Source: Desulfobacteraceae bacterium
Lineage (GTDB): Bacteria > Desulfobacterota > Desulfobacteria > Desulfobacterales > Desulfosalsimonadaceae
Length of the DNA stretch: 53,582 nucleotides
Assembly (NCBI GenBank): GCA_003597945.1
Contig: QZJS01000112.1
Span: forward strand, 1 to 53,582
Direction of reading: 5' to 3'
Part shown: in pieces, positions 25,804-33,804 of the stretch
Layout of the letters: every line of letters starts with the position of its first letter
Position numbering within the stretch: position 1 is the first letter of the stretch
Made by a program: the position numbers and the translations under genes
The notes under the pieces: model-generated
Seen by the model: only the letters and a program-made list of their open reading frames with translations
Databases searched by the model: none
What the model was told of the DNA's origin: nothing

Positions 25804-26952
25804 TCAGGGGCGGTCAAGATGGTTTGGCGAACAGACGACAATACCTTTTGTTATCTCAAAAGGTTCATCAACAGGGGCGATCACCCTGGCGGATTCGGGT
25901 TGCAGTTGATCAACCAGCTCATGGAATCCCCGTGAAGGTTTTGGGGCTTTTGACAGCTTGCATTCAAAAACATGGCGCCGCCCGGACCGCTCCAAAACCA
26001 GATCAATTTCAGCGCCGTTGGACGTCCGCAAAAACGACGGTTGCCATCGATCATAGAGCGCAATAATGTTTTCAACGGCAAATCCCTCCCACGATGCACC
26101 GGCCGTTGGGTTGGCCAACAGATCATCATAGGTTTCGATATCGAGCAGGGCATGCAGAATGCCGCTGTCGCGGATAAATATTTTGGGTGACTTGATCAGC
26201 CTTTTTTTAAAATTTTCCGAACATGGCCGCAGCATTCTGATCATGTAAGTCTGCTCAAGAACGGCCAGATATTTTTTTAACGTGGGGATGGAGATATCGG
26301 CCGCCGCGGCCATTTTGCTGAAGTTCACCGTCTGCCCGTGATAATGCGCGATCAGCAGCCATAACCGCTCGATCACCGGGACCGGGATCGCAAAGCCCAG
26401 ATTCGGAATATCGCGCTCCATAAATGTTCGAATGAAATCAAGGCGCCAGTCAAAACTGGCCTGGTCGCTATCCGCCAGAAGACTTTCAGGAAAACCGCCC
26501 CGAAGCCAGAGGTCAGCCCACGGCGAAACCTCTTTGACCTCTTTGATTAAAAATGGGGTAAGATCGATATAGGCGATACGACCCGCAAGAGATTCGGTGG
26601 ACTGCCTGATCAGGTCACGGGACGCAGACCCCAATATCAAAAACCGTCCCGGCCGGCGTTCTTTATCGATTTCCGAGCGCAGCACGGAAAAAAATTCAGG
26701 CAGTTGCTGTATCTCATCCAGACAGATAAGCTTATCCCGGTGCTGATCAAAAAACAGTTCCGGCTCACTTAATTTGCGGCGATCCACCCGGTCCTGAAGG
26801 TCAAGATAAACGGCCGGCACATCGCCGGTTAAAAACTGTCTGGCGGTTGTTGACTTCCCGCATTGCCGAGGGCCGAGAATAGCCACCGCCGGCGAGCGGG
26901 CCAGGGCCTTTCGGATCTTGTTTTCAATGAGTCTGTTAATATAACCATGCAT
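25804..26952 (-). CDS. AAA ATPase with DUF4143 domain
   Basis: A 382-residue protein with an AAA_14-type ATPase (Walker A GPRQCGKSTT, Walker B LICLDEIQQLP, sensor ILGSASRD) followed by a DUF4143 domain (about residue 190 on; LKKYLAVLEQTYMIRMLRPC, VFECKLSKAPKP). The C-terminal part has a nuclease-like GAEIDLVLE...FECKLS pattern, as common in this family. These proteins are frequent in accessory DNA; the role is unclear. A strong promoter precedes it (TTGACA-17-TATTAT). Confidence 0.85.
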   Translation of the reverse strand: MHGYINRLIENKIRKALARSPAVAILGPRQCGKSTTARQFLTGDVPAVYLDLQDRVDRRKLSEPELFFDQHRDKLICLDEIQQLPEFFSVLRSEIDKERRPGRFLILGSASRDLIRQSTESLAGRIAYIDLTPFLIKEVKEVSPWADLWLRGGFPESLLADSDQASFDWRLDFIRTFMERDIPNLGFAIPVPVIERLWLLIAHYHGQTVNFSKMAAAADISIPTLKKYLAVLEQTYMIRMLRPCSENFKKRLIKSPKIFIRDSGILHALLDIETYDDLLANPTAGASWEGFAVENIIALYDRWQPSFLRTSNGAEIDLVLERSGRRHVFECKLSKAPKPSRGFHELVDQLQPESARVIAPVDEPFEITKGIVVCSPNHLDRP

Positions 26953-26982
26953 AATAGAAATTACCTTTTAAAAATTACATGG

Positions 26983-27011
26983 ATAATAGCGGAGCAATCC
27001 ATGCGTGTCAA
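26983..27011 (-). promoter_or_regulatory. strong promoter for the DUF4143 ATPase
   Basis: On the minus strand TTGACA (27006-27011), a 17-base spacer and TATTAT (26983-26988), 30 bases before the start codon at 26952. It also starts just at the edge of the broken methyltransferase fragment. Confidence 0.7.
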
Positions 27012-27044
27012 GACGAAAACAGAGCCAAGGCATCGGCCGATTAA

Positions 27045-27228
27045 AGGCCTTGCGGCAAAAACTCTGAAGACGCGGAAGCCAAAACCTTCTGGAACGAATT
27101 TTTTCATATTTTCGGCGTCAGCCGCCGCCGGGTGACCTCGTTTGAACGGCGGATGAAAAATCGACGGCCGCGACGGCTGCATCGATCTGCTCTGGAAAGG
27201 CACGCTGATCATCGAGCAAAAATACCAG
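27045..27228 (+). pseudogene. frameshifted fragment of an MmeI-like DNA methyltransferase
   Basis: Two short frames read through typical N-terminal phrases of MmeI/class I type DNA methyltransferases: NSEDAEAKTFWNEFFHIFGV followed by SRRRVTSFE, then, after a shift near 27160, GCIDLLWKGTLIIEQ. The usual reading is ...FWNEFFxxFGxSRRRVxxFE...GxIDLxWKGxLLxE. Only about 60 codons remain; upstream there is a stop and downstream nothing recognisable, so this is a decayed piece of a restriction-modification gene, not a working enzyme. Confidence 0.65.
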
Positions 27229-27339
27229 ATAGGATCTCCGCCGACGACCGTCCCCCTCCCCCGGACGGTTTAAACAACCTGCAAAGATACCTAAAGATCC
27301 TTGACAACATTTTGAGTACGACCCATTATATCAACTACC
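27229..27339 (+). promoter_or_regulatory. upstream region of the PAS-domain gene
   Basis: TTGACA at 27301-27306 is followed by -10 candidates CATTAT (27324-27329) and TATATC (27327-27332). Either would start transcription at or next to the ATG at 27340. No Shine-Dalgarno is present, so a leaderless message is possible. Confidence 0.35.
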
Positions 27340-28776
27340 ATGAACGATAACATTGCAGACGACAAGTTTCCATCCGCCAATCCCGTTCCCTGCCGCAGCC
27401 TGCTTTCCCTTCTTGCCGAGGGAATCACGGTTCTGGCCCGGGGCCGGGTGATCTATGCCAATGCGGCGCTGTGCGAGATGACCGGCAGAAATCGCGGGGA
27501 AATCATCGGGTGCAAGTTCATCGAGCTGGTATCCGACTCAGACCGCAAGCTTGTATCGGATTATCTGCGCCAGCATGCGGTGACCCAAACGGGCGGCGTT
27601 GATTTCGTCCTCCGCCGTACGGCCGGCGCGGGGCGCTGGGTGCGCCTGCTGGCATCCCCCATTGATCTTCGCGGCATTTACGCCGAGGAGCCGGGAGTCT
27701 GCTGCAGCATCACGGATATTACAGCATTCCAGGACCGGATTATCGAGCTGGACCGGGACAATCGCCGTTTGCGCAGCCATCTCGATGACACCGAAAGCGT
27801 GCTGATGAATTTCGCGCCGTATGACTGCAACGACATTCTGCTGGTTAACCGCTACGTGGAGGCTTTGCTGGGATGCTCGGTGGGAGACATCATGAACCGC
27901 CGGCGGCACCTGTTCGATTTCGTTCATCCCGACGACCTGCAGGAAGTCATGACGTTTTACAAGGGGTTTCCCGAGCAGTTTGAAACCGCTGAGATGGAAT
28001 ACCGGATAATCCGGAACGACCGGCAGGTCCGGTGGGTCCGGGATATGGGCAACACCCTGTACGTGGAGCGCGGCTACGGCATGCCCCGGCGCATCGACCA
28101 CACCATCGTCGATATTACGGAACAGAAAAATCGGGAAATGGAGCTCACAGAGGAGCGCCGCAAGCTTTCCAGCATCATTAAAAACAGCACCGACATGATC
28201 TACCGGGTGGATATGGCGGGAAACTTCCTGGAGTTAAATCCGGCGGGCAGGCGGCTTCTGGGGATAAAAGACGACTTCAGAAAAACAAACATTCTGAACT
28301 TCTATGTGGACCCCCGGCAGCGCGACATCCTGCTGGACAAGCTGGAAAAAACGGGCGCCGCTCAACAGCTCGTCAAGTGGAAGGTTGCCGACGGCCAGGT
28401 GATTGATGTGGCCATCAACGCGGTAACTGAACAAAGCGCGCCCAGCGACAACAAGACCTACCAGGGAATCGCCCACAACCTTACCCGCACCCTGGAACTT
28501 CAACGAATCGACACCATCAAGAAAATAACGGGGGGACTGAGCGACAAGATCAACACGCCGCTGATGACCTTGTCGTTGAACATGCGGGCGCTTCGCGACA
28601 GCCTGAAGTCCGGTTCCGGCGATACGGCGGAAATGCTGGAATACATCGAAGAAATGGAAATCGCCTACTCCAAGATTGTCGGCCCCATGACAGTGGTGCG
28701 GGAAAAGTACTGGAAAGTTCAGGAAGTCCCCGACGGATGCGGGGGAACCATCTACGAAATCCAGGAAAAAAAATAG
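27340..28776 (+). CDS. multi-PAS protein with degenerate histidine-kinase core
   Basis: A 478-residue cytoplasmic protein. Three PAS-type domains can be traced: about 18-130 (VIYANAALCEMTGRNRGEII), 160-260 (YVEALLGCSVGDIMNRRR) and 280-390 (MIYRVDMAGNFLELNPAGRR). The end has a HisKA-like helix, ITGGLSDKINTPLMTLSLNM, where typical kinases read GLAHEINTPL: the phospho-acceptor His is Asp here. No ATPase domain follows; the protein ends in 30 more residues. So it probably cannot autophosphorylate and may act as a sensing or dimer partner. A leaderless start is possible. Confidence 0.75.
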   Translation: MNDNIADDKFPSANPVPCRSLLSLLAEGITVLARGRVIYANAALCEMTGRNRGEIIGCKFIELVSDSDRKLVSDYLRQHAVTQTGGVDFVLRRTAGAGRWVRLLASPIDLRGIYAEEPGVCCSITDITAFQDRIIELDRDNRRLRSHLDDTESVLMNFAPYDCNDILLVNRYVEALLGCSVGDIMNRRRHLFDFVHPDDLQEVMTFYKGFPEQFETAEMEYRIIRNDRQVRWVRDMGNTLYVERGYGMPRRIDHTIVDITEQKNREMELTEERRKLSSIIKNSTDMIYRVDMAGNFLELNPAGRRLLGIKDDFRKTNILNFYVDPRQRDILLDKLEKTGAAQQLVKWKVADGQVIDVAINAVTEQSAPSDNKTYQGIAHNLTRTLELQRIDTIKKITGGLSDKINTPLMTLSLNMRALRDSLKSGSGDTAEMLEYIEEMEIAYSKIVGPMTVVREKYWKVQEVPDGCGGTIYEIQEKK

Positions 28777-28823
28777 ACTGATCGCGTCGCCTTTTTGTTT
28801 GAACTGTACCGAAAATGTGTCAG

Positions 28824-28863
28824 CCGGATGCCGGAGAAAGGATTCGGCTCATCCGGCATCCGG
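28824..28863 (+). terminator. 12-bp inverted repeat after the PAS gene
   Basis: CCGGATGCCGGA (28824-28835) and TCCGGCATCCGG (28852-28863) are exact reverse complements with a 16-base loop. The following T-run (ATCTTTTTT) starts 22 bases later, so it is not a perfect intrinsic terminator, but it probably ends the PAS gene transcript before the riboswitch. Confidence 0.5.
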
Positions 28864-28916
28864 GGCGCTTAATTTTACGCTTGATCTTTTTTGTCGCTAC
28901 GTTTTAAAGTAAAATC

Positions 28917-28970
28917 AACGGGGATGGAGTCCCCCATAAATAAACCGCCCGGCGGGCTGATGACTCCTAC
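28917..28970 (+). promoter_or_regulatory. fluoride riboswitch (crcB motif) aptamer
   Basis: The + strand shows the fluoride aptamer pattern. A first hairpin GGGG/CCCC (28920-28936) has the loop ATGGAGT. AACCGCCC...GGGCTGATG forms the second stem. The loop bases GGAGT (28926-28930) can pair with ACTCC (28963-28967), the known pseudoknot, and the motif ends CTCCTAC as in other members. Fluoride stabilises this fold and turns on export genes; crcB lies downstream at 29840-30229. The region between holds a truncated GTPase. Confidence 0.88.
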
Positions 28971-28998
28971 CGACGATAATTTACGGTAGGATTTTCTT
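28966..28998 (+). terminator. expression-platform terminator of the fluoride riboswitch
   Basis: CCTACCG (28966-28972) pairs with CGGTAGG (28984-28990) followed by ATTTTCTT. The left arm shares CCTAC with the aptamer's 3' end, so terminator and aptamer pseudoknot are mutually exclusive, giving an ON switch with fluoride. A second short T-run (29014-29022) after a GC stretch may add to it. Confidence 0.7.
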
Positions 28999-29109
28999 CA
29001 CAGGCGCCCAGGCGGTTTTTTTGTGTCTGACCGGCCGCCGGAGACCAGCGCATCAGTTGCAATGGTTTTGCAAGCAAGATGCCCGGATTCGATGACAAAG
29101 GAATCGATA

Positions 29110-29673
29110 ATGACGCGAGAAGCATTGCCCGTTAACATTCGTCCATCTCTTGCGGCTCTGTTTCTGATCTCGGCTGACCCACCCATCACCGAGGTGGAAC
29201 TGGAGTTCTTACGCCAGGTGCAGAAAAAAGTCCCCCGCCTGTTTTTTGTTCTAAATAAAATCGACTATCTGGATGACCGGGAGCTTGAACAGGCCCTTGG
29301 ATTTTATAAACGCGTCCTGTCCGAACAGACGGACCTGGATAACGAATCGCCCGTTTTTTGCGTATCGGCCCGCAACGGCTTGAAAGCAAGGGCTGGGGAC
29401 GATGCGGAAAAATGGGCCGCCAGCGGAATGGCCACGTTGGAAACCTTTCTGGTGGAATTTCTCGCCAGAAAAAAATTTAATGCCCTGGCCGATGCCGTCT
29501 CTTTCCGGGCGGTTGACATTATCGATGCCGCGCTGATGGAAGCCGGCAAAACCCGCCGCGAGGCCCACGGCGGAAGCGCTGCCGCTGAGGTGGATCGTCT
29601 TGGCGATCAAATTGCACGGTTGAAAAGATTAAAAGCGGAGTTAGCTGCTTTTGGCCCGGAATCAACGGATTGA
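29110..29673 (+). pseudogene. truncated dynamin-like GTPase
   Basis: The frame from ATG 29110 (site AAAGGAA seven bases upstream) encodes 187 residues. It reads like the middle of a bacterial dynamin-like GTPase: ALFLISADPPITEVELEFLR, the G4 motif NKID, a G5-like VFCVSARNG, and a helical stretch. The P-loop (G1) and DTPG (G3) are absent, as is the C-terminal stalk and paddle. It therefore cannot hydrolyse GTP as such. It sits between the fluoride riboswitch and crcB, and its end overlaps the open frame leading into crcB. It is either a decayed insertion or a rare small protein. Confidence 0.6.
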
Positions 29674-29839
29674 TTTGACCGGGAAGCATCGCGGTGATGG
29701 ATTCAAAGAACTCTTATTTTTTAATATTTCAGAAGATATCCTGAGAGGTATGCCGCCAATGGAAGGACTTGGTCAGCAAATGATGCAGTTAAAAGTTATT
29801 TTGTCAAACATGGCATTTGTGGTTTCAGATGTCGGCCGC

Positions 29840-30229
29840 ATGATGCAGCCCGCGATGAAAAATCTGCTGCTGGTCATGGTGGGCGGGGGCATCGGCGCGG
29901 CGACGCGCTACGGCGTGAACCTGCTGGCGGCCCGCACCTGGGGACCTTATTTCCCCTGGGGAACGCTGACGGTCAATCTGACCGGCTGTTTTCTTATCGG
30001 CCTGTTGGTGGCCCTGGCCGATCGGGGCCGGTTTCTGACCCCGGAGATGCGCCTGCTGCTGATCACCGGTTTTTTGGGCGCCATGACCACCTTTTCCACG
30101 TTTTCCCTGGAAACCGTCAACGCCGTCCGGGCTGATCTGATGCTGCGGCCGATAATAAATATCGCCGTCAACAACGTGGGCGGACTCACGCTCACCCTGT
30201 TCGGTCTCTGGCTCGGTAACCTGAAATAG
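29840..30229 (+). CDS. crcB: CrcB/Fluc fluoride channel
   Basis: About 125-130 residues, four membrane helices, in line with the family size. Motifs seen: GGGIGAATRYG, PWGTLTVNLTGCFLIG and FLGAMTTFSTFSLE, which hold the Na+ site and phenylalanine track of Fluc. It forms a dimeric fluoride channel that lets fluoride leave the cytoplasm. ATG 29840, 29843 and 29855 are possible starts; none has a clear ribosome site. An open frame extends to 29651 but its extra residues do not look like CrcB. The fluoride riboswitch 870 bases upstream supports the identity. Confidence 0.9.
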   Translation: MMQPAMKNLLLVMVGGGIGAATRYGVNLLAARTWGPYFPWGTLTVNLTGCFLIGLLVALADRGRFLTPEMRLLLITGFLGAMTTFSTFSLETVNAVRADLMLRPIINIAVNNVGGLTLTLFGLWLGNLK

Positions 30230-30358
30230 CAGAAATCAGCATGTGGGATTATCCGGATGCTGAGGCCAGGGGCCGGCTGACGGCCGGGATGAATTGACCG
30301 GTCTTAGGGAACAGCGGCTTTTCGTGGGCTGCTGATGTGTGACAGACAGGTTTGAACC

Positions 30359-30781
30359 TCAGCTCGACCAGGGATTCAACAACTTCACGGTGCTTTGCTC
30401 CATATCAGCAACATTTCGGGTGACAACCGTTAAATTATGGACAATTCCCGTGGCGGCAATCAGGGCATCAACGGCCGGCATGGGTTTGCCGTTTTTTTCG
30501 GCAGCACATTGAATTTTGCCCCACACCATTGAAATATGCATATCGATTCCAATGATCCGATTTTGAAATCTATTCTTTAATTCAGTCTCAACCCAGAATT
30601 GCAATTGTTTCTTTTTTTTCGATTCGGATAATTTTTCTATGCCTTTATGTATTTCCCCGAACGTGAGAACCGAAACATAAAAATTGGTTTCATTTTCGTG
30701 CAAGACCCAATTTACGACATTTTTATCCGGTTCTGATTTTGCCAGTTCGGAAATCAAGCAGGTATCAAGCAGATAATTCAT
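30359..30781 (-). CDS. PIN-domain toxin (VapC/FitB-like)
   Basis: A 140-residue PIN toxin: LLDTCLISELAKSEPDKNV at the start, acidic residues D6, E12 and, later, MPAVDALIAATG, with final TRNVADM as in FitB/VapC. It overlaps its antitoxin by four bases (ATGA). It is unlike the first PIN toxin (25001-25420) in most positions, so the two were probably acquired separately. Confidence 0.88.
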   Translation of the reverse strand: MNYLLDTCLISELAKSEPDKNVVNWVLHENETNFYVSVLTFGEIHKGIEKLSESKKKKQLQFWVETELKNRFQNRIIGIDMHISMVWGKIQCAAEKNGKPMPAVDALIAATGIVHNLTVVTRNVADMEQSTVKLLNPWSS

Positions 30782-31029
30782 AATTCAATATCCCTTGCCA
30801 TGCTTTTGTCGCGTTCAATGATCAGTGAAGCTTTAGACAACGGAGAGGATTGAATGAAATTAAACAGATTGGATTTCGGCTTAACCATTTTTTGATAGTC
30901 TTCCACCGAAATAACGACAACGGTTTCTTTTCCATGCCTGGTGACGAACTGCGGACCTTCATATCGCGCTTTTTCAACAAGCCGGCTGAATTTATTTTTT
31001 GCTTCCTGTAATTGCCATATGGTCCCCAT
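30778..31029 (-). CDS. Phd/YefM-family antitoxin
   Basis: An 83-residue antitoxin: WQLQEAKNKFSRLVEKARYE and GPQFVTRHGKETVVVIS, then DYQKMVKPK, the Phd/YefM fold; the rest should wrap the toxin. AAGGAGG precedes the ATG. A consensus promoter with an operator lies directly upstream. Confidence 0.88.
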   Translation of the reverse strand: MGTIWQLQEAKNKFSRLVEKARYEGPQFVTRHGKETVVVISVEDYQKMVKPKSNLFNFIQSSPLSKASLIIERDKSMARDIEL

Positions 31030-31051
31030 AAAAAGCCTCCTTAATCATTAA

Positions 31052-31096
31052 TGTCTAGCCTGTCTAGACTATACTGATTTCCAAATGTATTGTCAA
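31052..31096 (-). promoter_or_regulatory. toxin-antitoxin promoter and TGTCTAG operator
   Basis: On the minus strand: TTGACA (31091-31096), 17-base spacer, TATAGT (31068-31073). The palindrome GTCTAGAC (31062-31069) overlaps the -10, and TGTCTAG occurs twice, nine bases apart (31052-31058 and 31061-31067). This fits autorepression by the antitoxin. Confidence 0.72.
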
Positions 31097-31141
31097 TTAC
31101 ATAATATTTCGGTGGTGATATATTTTTCCAGGCGCAGAAAT

Positions 31142-31174
31142 AAAAAAAGGAGGGTTCCTTGCGGTTCCCTCCTT
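31142..31174 (-). terminator. intrinsic terminator after the YfaZ-like gene
   Basis: On the minus strand AAGGAGGG (31167-31174) and CCCTCCTT (31147-31154) form an eight-base stem followed by a run of T (31142-31148). It separates the YfaZ-like gene from the toxin-antitoxin promoter downstream. Confidence 0.8.
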
Positions 31175-31253
31175 AATGATTAACAGACGGCAATATTTTT
31201 AAGGTGTCGACGGGGGAAAATGCCTTATTCAGGCGCAGAATAATCCTCCTGAA

Positions 31254-31859
31254 TCAGAAAGCGAATTTTACTCCCACATACCCATCATTGTCGGTTTTTT
31301 GCCACTTGGCTTTTGATTCTTCAAAATCCACGTCAAGATAACGATAACGAACCACCAAGGCAGCCTGCTTTAAGGGCTAGAATTGCAGTTCGGCGACAAA
31401 CTCTGTAAATCGTACCGTATCCTGATAGCAGAGGGGCTCAGGCGACAAAGATATCCGGGACAGGAAAACCAGGGGGATTTGCTCCGCCAACCCCCTGGAT
31501 ACATCATAGGCCGCGGTGACCATGAAACCAGCGCTGACAAGATTTCCTTTACGAGCCGTTTTTGTGAACCGGCCGGCATTGGCGAAAATTCCGAGATCAG
31601 CGGTGAGACCAGGGGTGAAGATTTCGTTGCCGATGGATAGTTTGCCGTTGAGGTACCGATAGTGGTCATCCTTATATACGCCGGTAACGCCGGTGGTAAG
31701 GATGCTGCCTTCCATGTGGATCAGTGCGTTGAATTCACCGTCGAGGGCCGACTTGTTTGCCAGCAACTGCACATTGAAGGTCTGAGCGAAGGCCCCCGCC
31801 GACGGAATAGTGAATGCCAGCCCCATCAAAATCAACACGATTTGCGCTGTTTTTTTCAT
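31254..31859 (-). pseudogene. YfaZ-like outer-membrane beta-barrel gene with in-frame amber codon
   Basis: The frame has a signal peptide (MKKTAQIVLILMGLAFTIPSAGA) and alternating strands (NGKLSIGNEIFTPGLTADLG). It stops at TAG (31377-31379) after 160 residues, but the same frame continues for 40 more codons to TGA (31254-31256) and ends GYVGVKFAF with the terminal Phe usual in outer-membrane barrels. The downstream part also has the strand RYRYLDVDFEE. So the gene has one nonsense change and was complete before it. Amber read-through is conceivable but not supported. The AGGGAAA site before the ATG and the terminator downstream are intact. Confidence 0.75.
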
Positions 31860-31962
31860 CGATAATTTCCCTGGTATGTTTTTGGGTTCATGGAGATATC
31901 GTAATGTCGCAACTGCCTTTAAAAGTCCAATTTGAATCTTTTGACTTTTCGGCGAAGCAGAA

Positions 31963-32334
31963 TCAATTGCCGCCGGGGTTCAGAGGGGTATCGGGGAAAT
32001 TGTCGCGAAAACGAAGCTCGGATTCCTCCATCAGCTTCCTTCCTTCCTCAATCTGCCTGTTTCCGGTATTTATTTGTTCCTGGCCCTTGCGGAGATCCTT
32101 TTCAGCTCTTTGAACAAGGCGCTCTCCGTCTCGAACCTGCTTTTCACCGGACGCAACCAGCTTTGAACCCTTATCCCAATCCGCGGCCAGCTTTTCCTTG
32201 AGGTCGACCTGGGCCTGAAGGCCGGCAGCCTGGGATCTCATATTGTCGGCAAGAGTGGGTTGGCTCGCGCATCCCGCAAAAAAAATCATCGCCGATGCAA
32301 TGGCCAAATAAAAGTGATTCTTGAATTTTTTCAT
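31963..32334 (-). CDS. small coiled-coil lipoprotein
   Basis: A 123-residue protein with a lipoprotein signal (lipobox FFAGC, Cys21) and a long charged helix (DLKEKLAADWDKGSKLVASG and EKQVRDGERLVQRAEKDLRK) of coiled-coil type. It is probably anchored in the outer or inner membrane facing the periplasm. AAGGAG precedes the ATG. It is followed by the YfaZ-like gene, 103 bases on, on the same strand. Function unknown. Confidence 0.8.
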   Translation of the reverse strand: MKKFKNHFYLAIASAMIFFAGCASQPTLADNMRSQAAGLQAQVDLKEKLAADWDKGSKLVASGEKQVRDGERLVQRAEKDLRKGQEQINTGNRQIEEGRKLMEESELRFRDNFPDTPLNPGGN

Positions 32335-32632
32335 AATTCGTCTCCTTTTGGATTTGTCTGAATTTATTTGTTATTATGAGGTATCCTTTGAATTTTTAAC
32401 CATGGGAATCAAAAAGATAAAAAAATCATTTCAAGATCCTGTTATTATTTGATTTAATCTCACCAACCAACAATAGACAGGAAAAGGTCCCCATATGTCA
32501 ATAATTCGGAAGCATAATAACAAGAAAACACTTAAAAATAAAGCTTTTAAAAAAACTTACAAGGGCTGCGCAAAAACCAATGTTTCGATTTCGAAAAACA
32601 AATCTTTGGACCTAAGTGTTTTGCCGTCATAT
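32335..32632. other. AT-rich gap, nothing recognised
   Basis: A 298-base A+T-rich stretch between the lipoprotein start and the TSUP transporter end. I found no gene, RNA, hairpin terminator or repeat. Confidence 0.4.
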
Positions 32633-33583
32633 TCAAAATAAAAACTCAACCACATATTTGATTGCGATAAACAGGATGCAACCGGCCAGAATGTATTTGA
32701 TGATTTTCGCTGGGATAAATTTCTGCATCCGCGCGCCGCAGTACATGCCGACGGCACCGCCGACGCCGAACAGGATGCCCAGGGCATAATCCGGGGCCAC
32801 GTTCAGTGTCGGATAAAAGGGAGCCATGGCCTGATAAAAAAGAACCCCGGCCACGGACGTGACAAAGGTTCCCATGAGCGCGGCTCCCGCCACGGTATAA
32901 ACCGGGAGACCGAACACGCTCACGAAAAACGGGGCGATGATGGCCCCGCCGCCGATGCCGTAAACCCCGCCCACAATGCCGACGATAAAACTTAAGCTCA
33001 TGATGCCGATGGTGTTGATATCGAAGCGATGTCCGTAAAAGGTATAGGTAATGCGGGACAGGCTGAATTTTTCCACCATCACGGCCGGCAGGGCCTCAGC
33101 GCCGGCGCCGGCGTTTCTGTTTTTCCGGAACTGGCTGACGATCTTCTGGAATTCTTCCTCGGCGGAAATATTGCTTTTACCGGTTTGTTTTTTTAACAGG
33201 TCGCGAATGAGCCGGACGCCGATATAAAGGAGGACCAGGGCGGCAAACAGCTTGAAGTTTTTCGGATCCGGCAGATACTGGCAACGGACCACCGCGCCGA
33301 TTAATACCCCCGGCAGGGTCCCGATAATCACCACCCATGTCAGGGGCCACACCATCCGACCTTCCCTGATGTAGCGGTAGACTCCGCTGGGTATCGCCAC
33401 GATATTGAACAGCTGATTGGTGGCGCTGACCGCCGGCGTGTTGAACCCCAGCACGCTCACCTGAAAAGGCAGGATTAAAAAGGCCCCGGAAACGCCGCCC
33501 ATGGAGGTGAAAAATGAGATCACAAACGCCACCAGCGGTGGAATCCAGACGGCCGTTTCAATGCCTGCGGTTTCAAAAATCAT
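32633..33583 (-). CDS. TSUP-family (TauE/SafE) membrane transporter
   Basis: A 316-residue membrane protein with about eight helices, in two repeats. Signature stretches are SFFTSMGGVSGAFLILPFQV and GFNTPAVSATNQLFN in the first half and GGVYGIGGGAIIAPFFVSVF in the second. TSUP members move sulfite, sulfonates or other organosulfur and oxyanions. In sulfate reducers TSUP genes next to TunR are repressed by it and are thought to handle molybdate or tungstate. AAAGGAAA precedes the ATG. tunR is divergent, with a palindrome between them. Confidence 0.88.
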   Translation of the reverse strand: MIFETAGIETAVWIPPLVAFVISFFTSMGGVSGAFLILPFQVSVLGFNTPAVSATNQLFNIVAIPSGVYRYIREGRMVWPLTWVVIIGTLPGVLIGAVVRCQYLPDPKNFKLFAALVLLYIGVRLIRDLLKKQTGKSNISAEEEFQKIVSQFRKNRNAGAGAEALPAVMVEKFSLSRITYTFYGHRFDINTIGIMSLSFIVGIVGGVYGIGGGAIIAPFFVSVFGLPVYTVAGAALMGTFVTSVAGVLFYQAMAPFYPTLNVAPDYALGILFGVGGAVGMYCGARMQKFIPAKIIKYILAGCILFIAIKYVVEFLF

Positions 33584-33611
33584 GGCGTTTCCTTTCTCTT
33601 GATGTTATATA

Positions 33612-33641
33612 CAATCACGAAATTAATTATATTCGTGTCTA
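33612..33641. promoter_or_regulatory. probable TunR operator
   Basis: Inverted arms CACGAA (33616-33621) and TTCGTG (33632-33637) with a ten-base AT spacer lie in the gap between the TSUP start (33583) and tunR (33805), about 30-60 bases before the TSUP start. A -10-like TATAAT (33640-33645) overlaps the right edge. A 30-base palindromic motif is known for TunR; this is its natural candidate. Confidence 0.6.
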
Positions 33642-33804
33642 TAATGAAATCATATCCCGGGTCAAGAGGTTTTTATGTGCTTTGCGCAGCATTTGTGATA
33701 AACTTCTGATAATGATTTTCTTTTTTGAAGCATCTTTGAAGCATCCCGGATGAAATAATGTCGGCGATTAAAAAAAAACGGATAACCAGCAGCCCGTTAC
33801 CAGC

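Noticed and set aside
29651-29839. N-terminal extension of CrcB
   Set aside because: The family is about 125 residues and its first helix starts at MKNLL; the extra 60 residues show no membrane pattern.
25001-31100. CRISPR or classical defence island
   Set aside because: There are no regularly spaced repeats and no cas genes; only toxin-antitoxin pairs and one methyltransferase scrap.
31377-31379. TAG as a pyrrolysine codon
   Set aside because: Outer-membrane barrels are not known Pyl proteins, and no pylT or pylS is visible here; a nonsense change is simpler.
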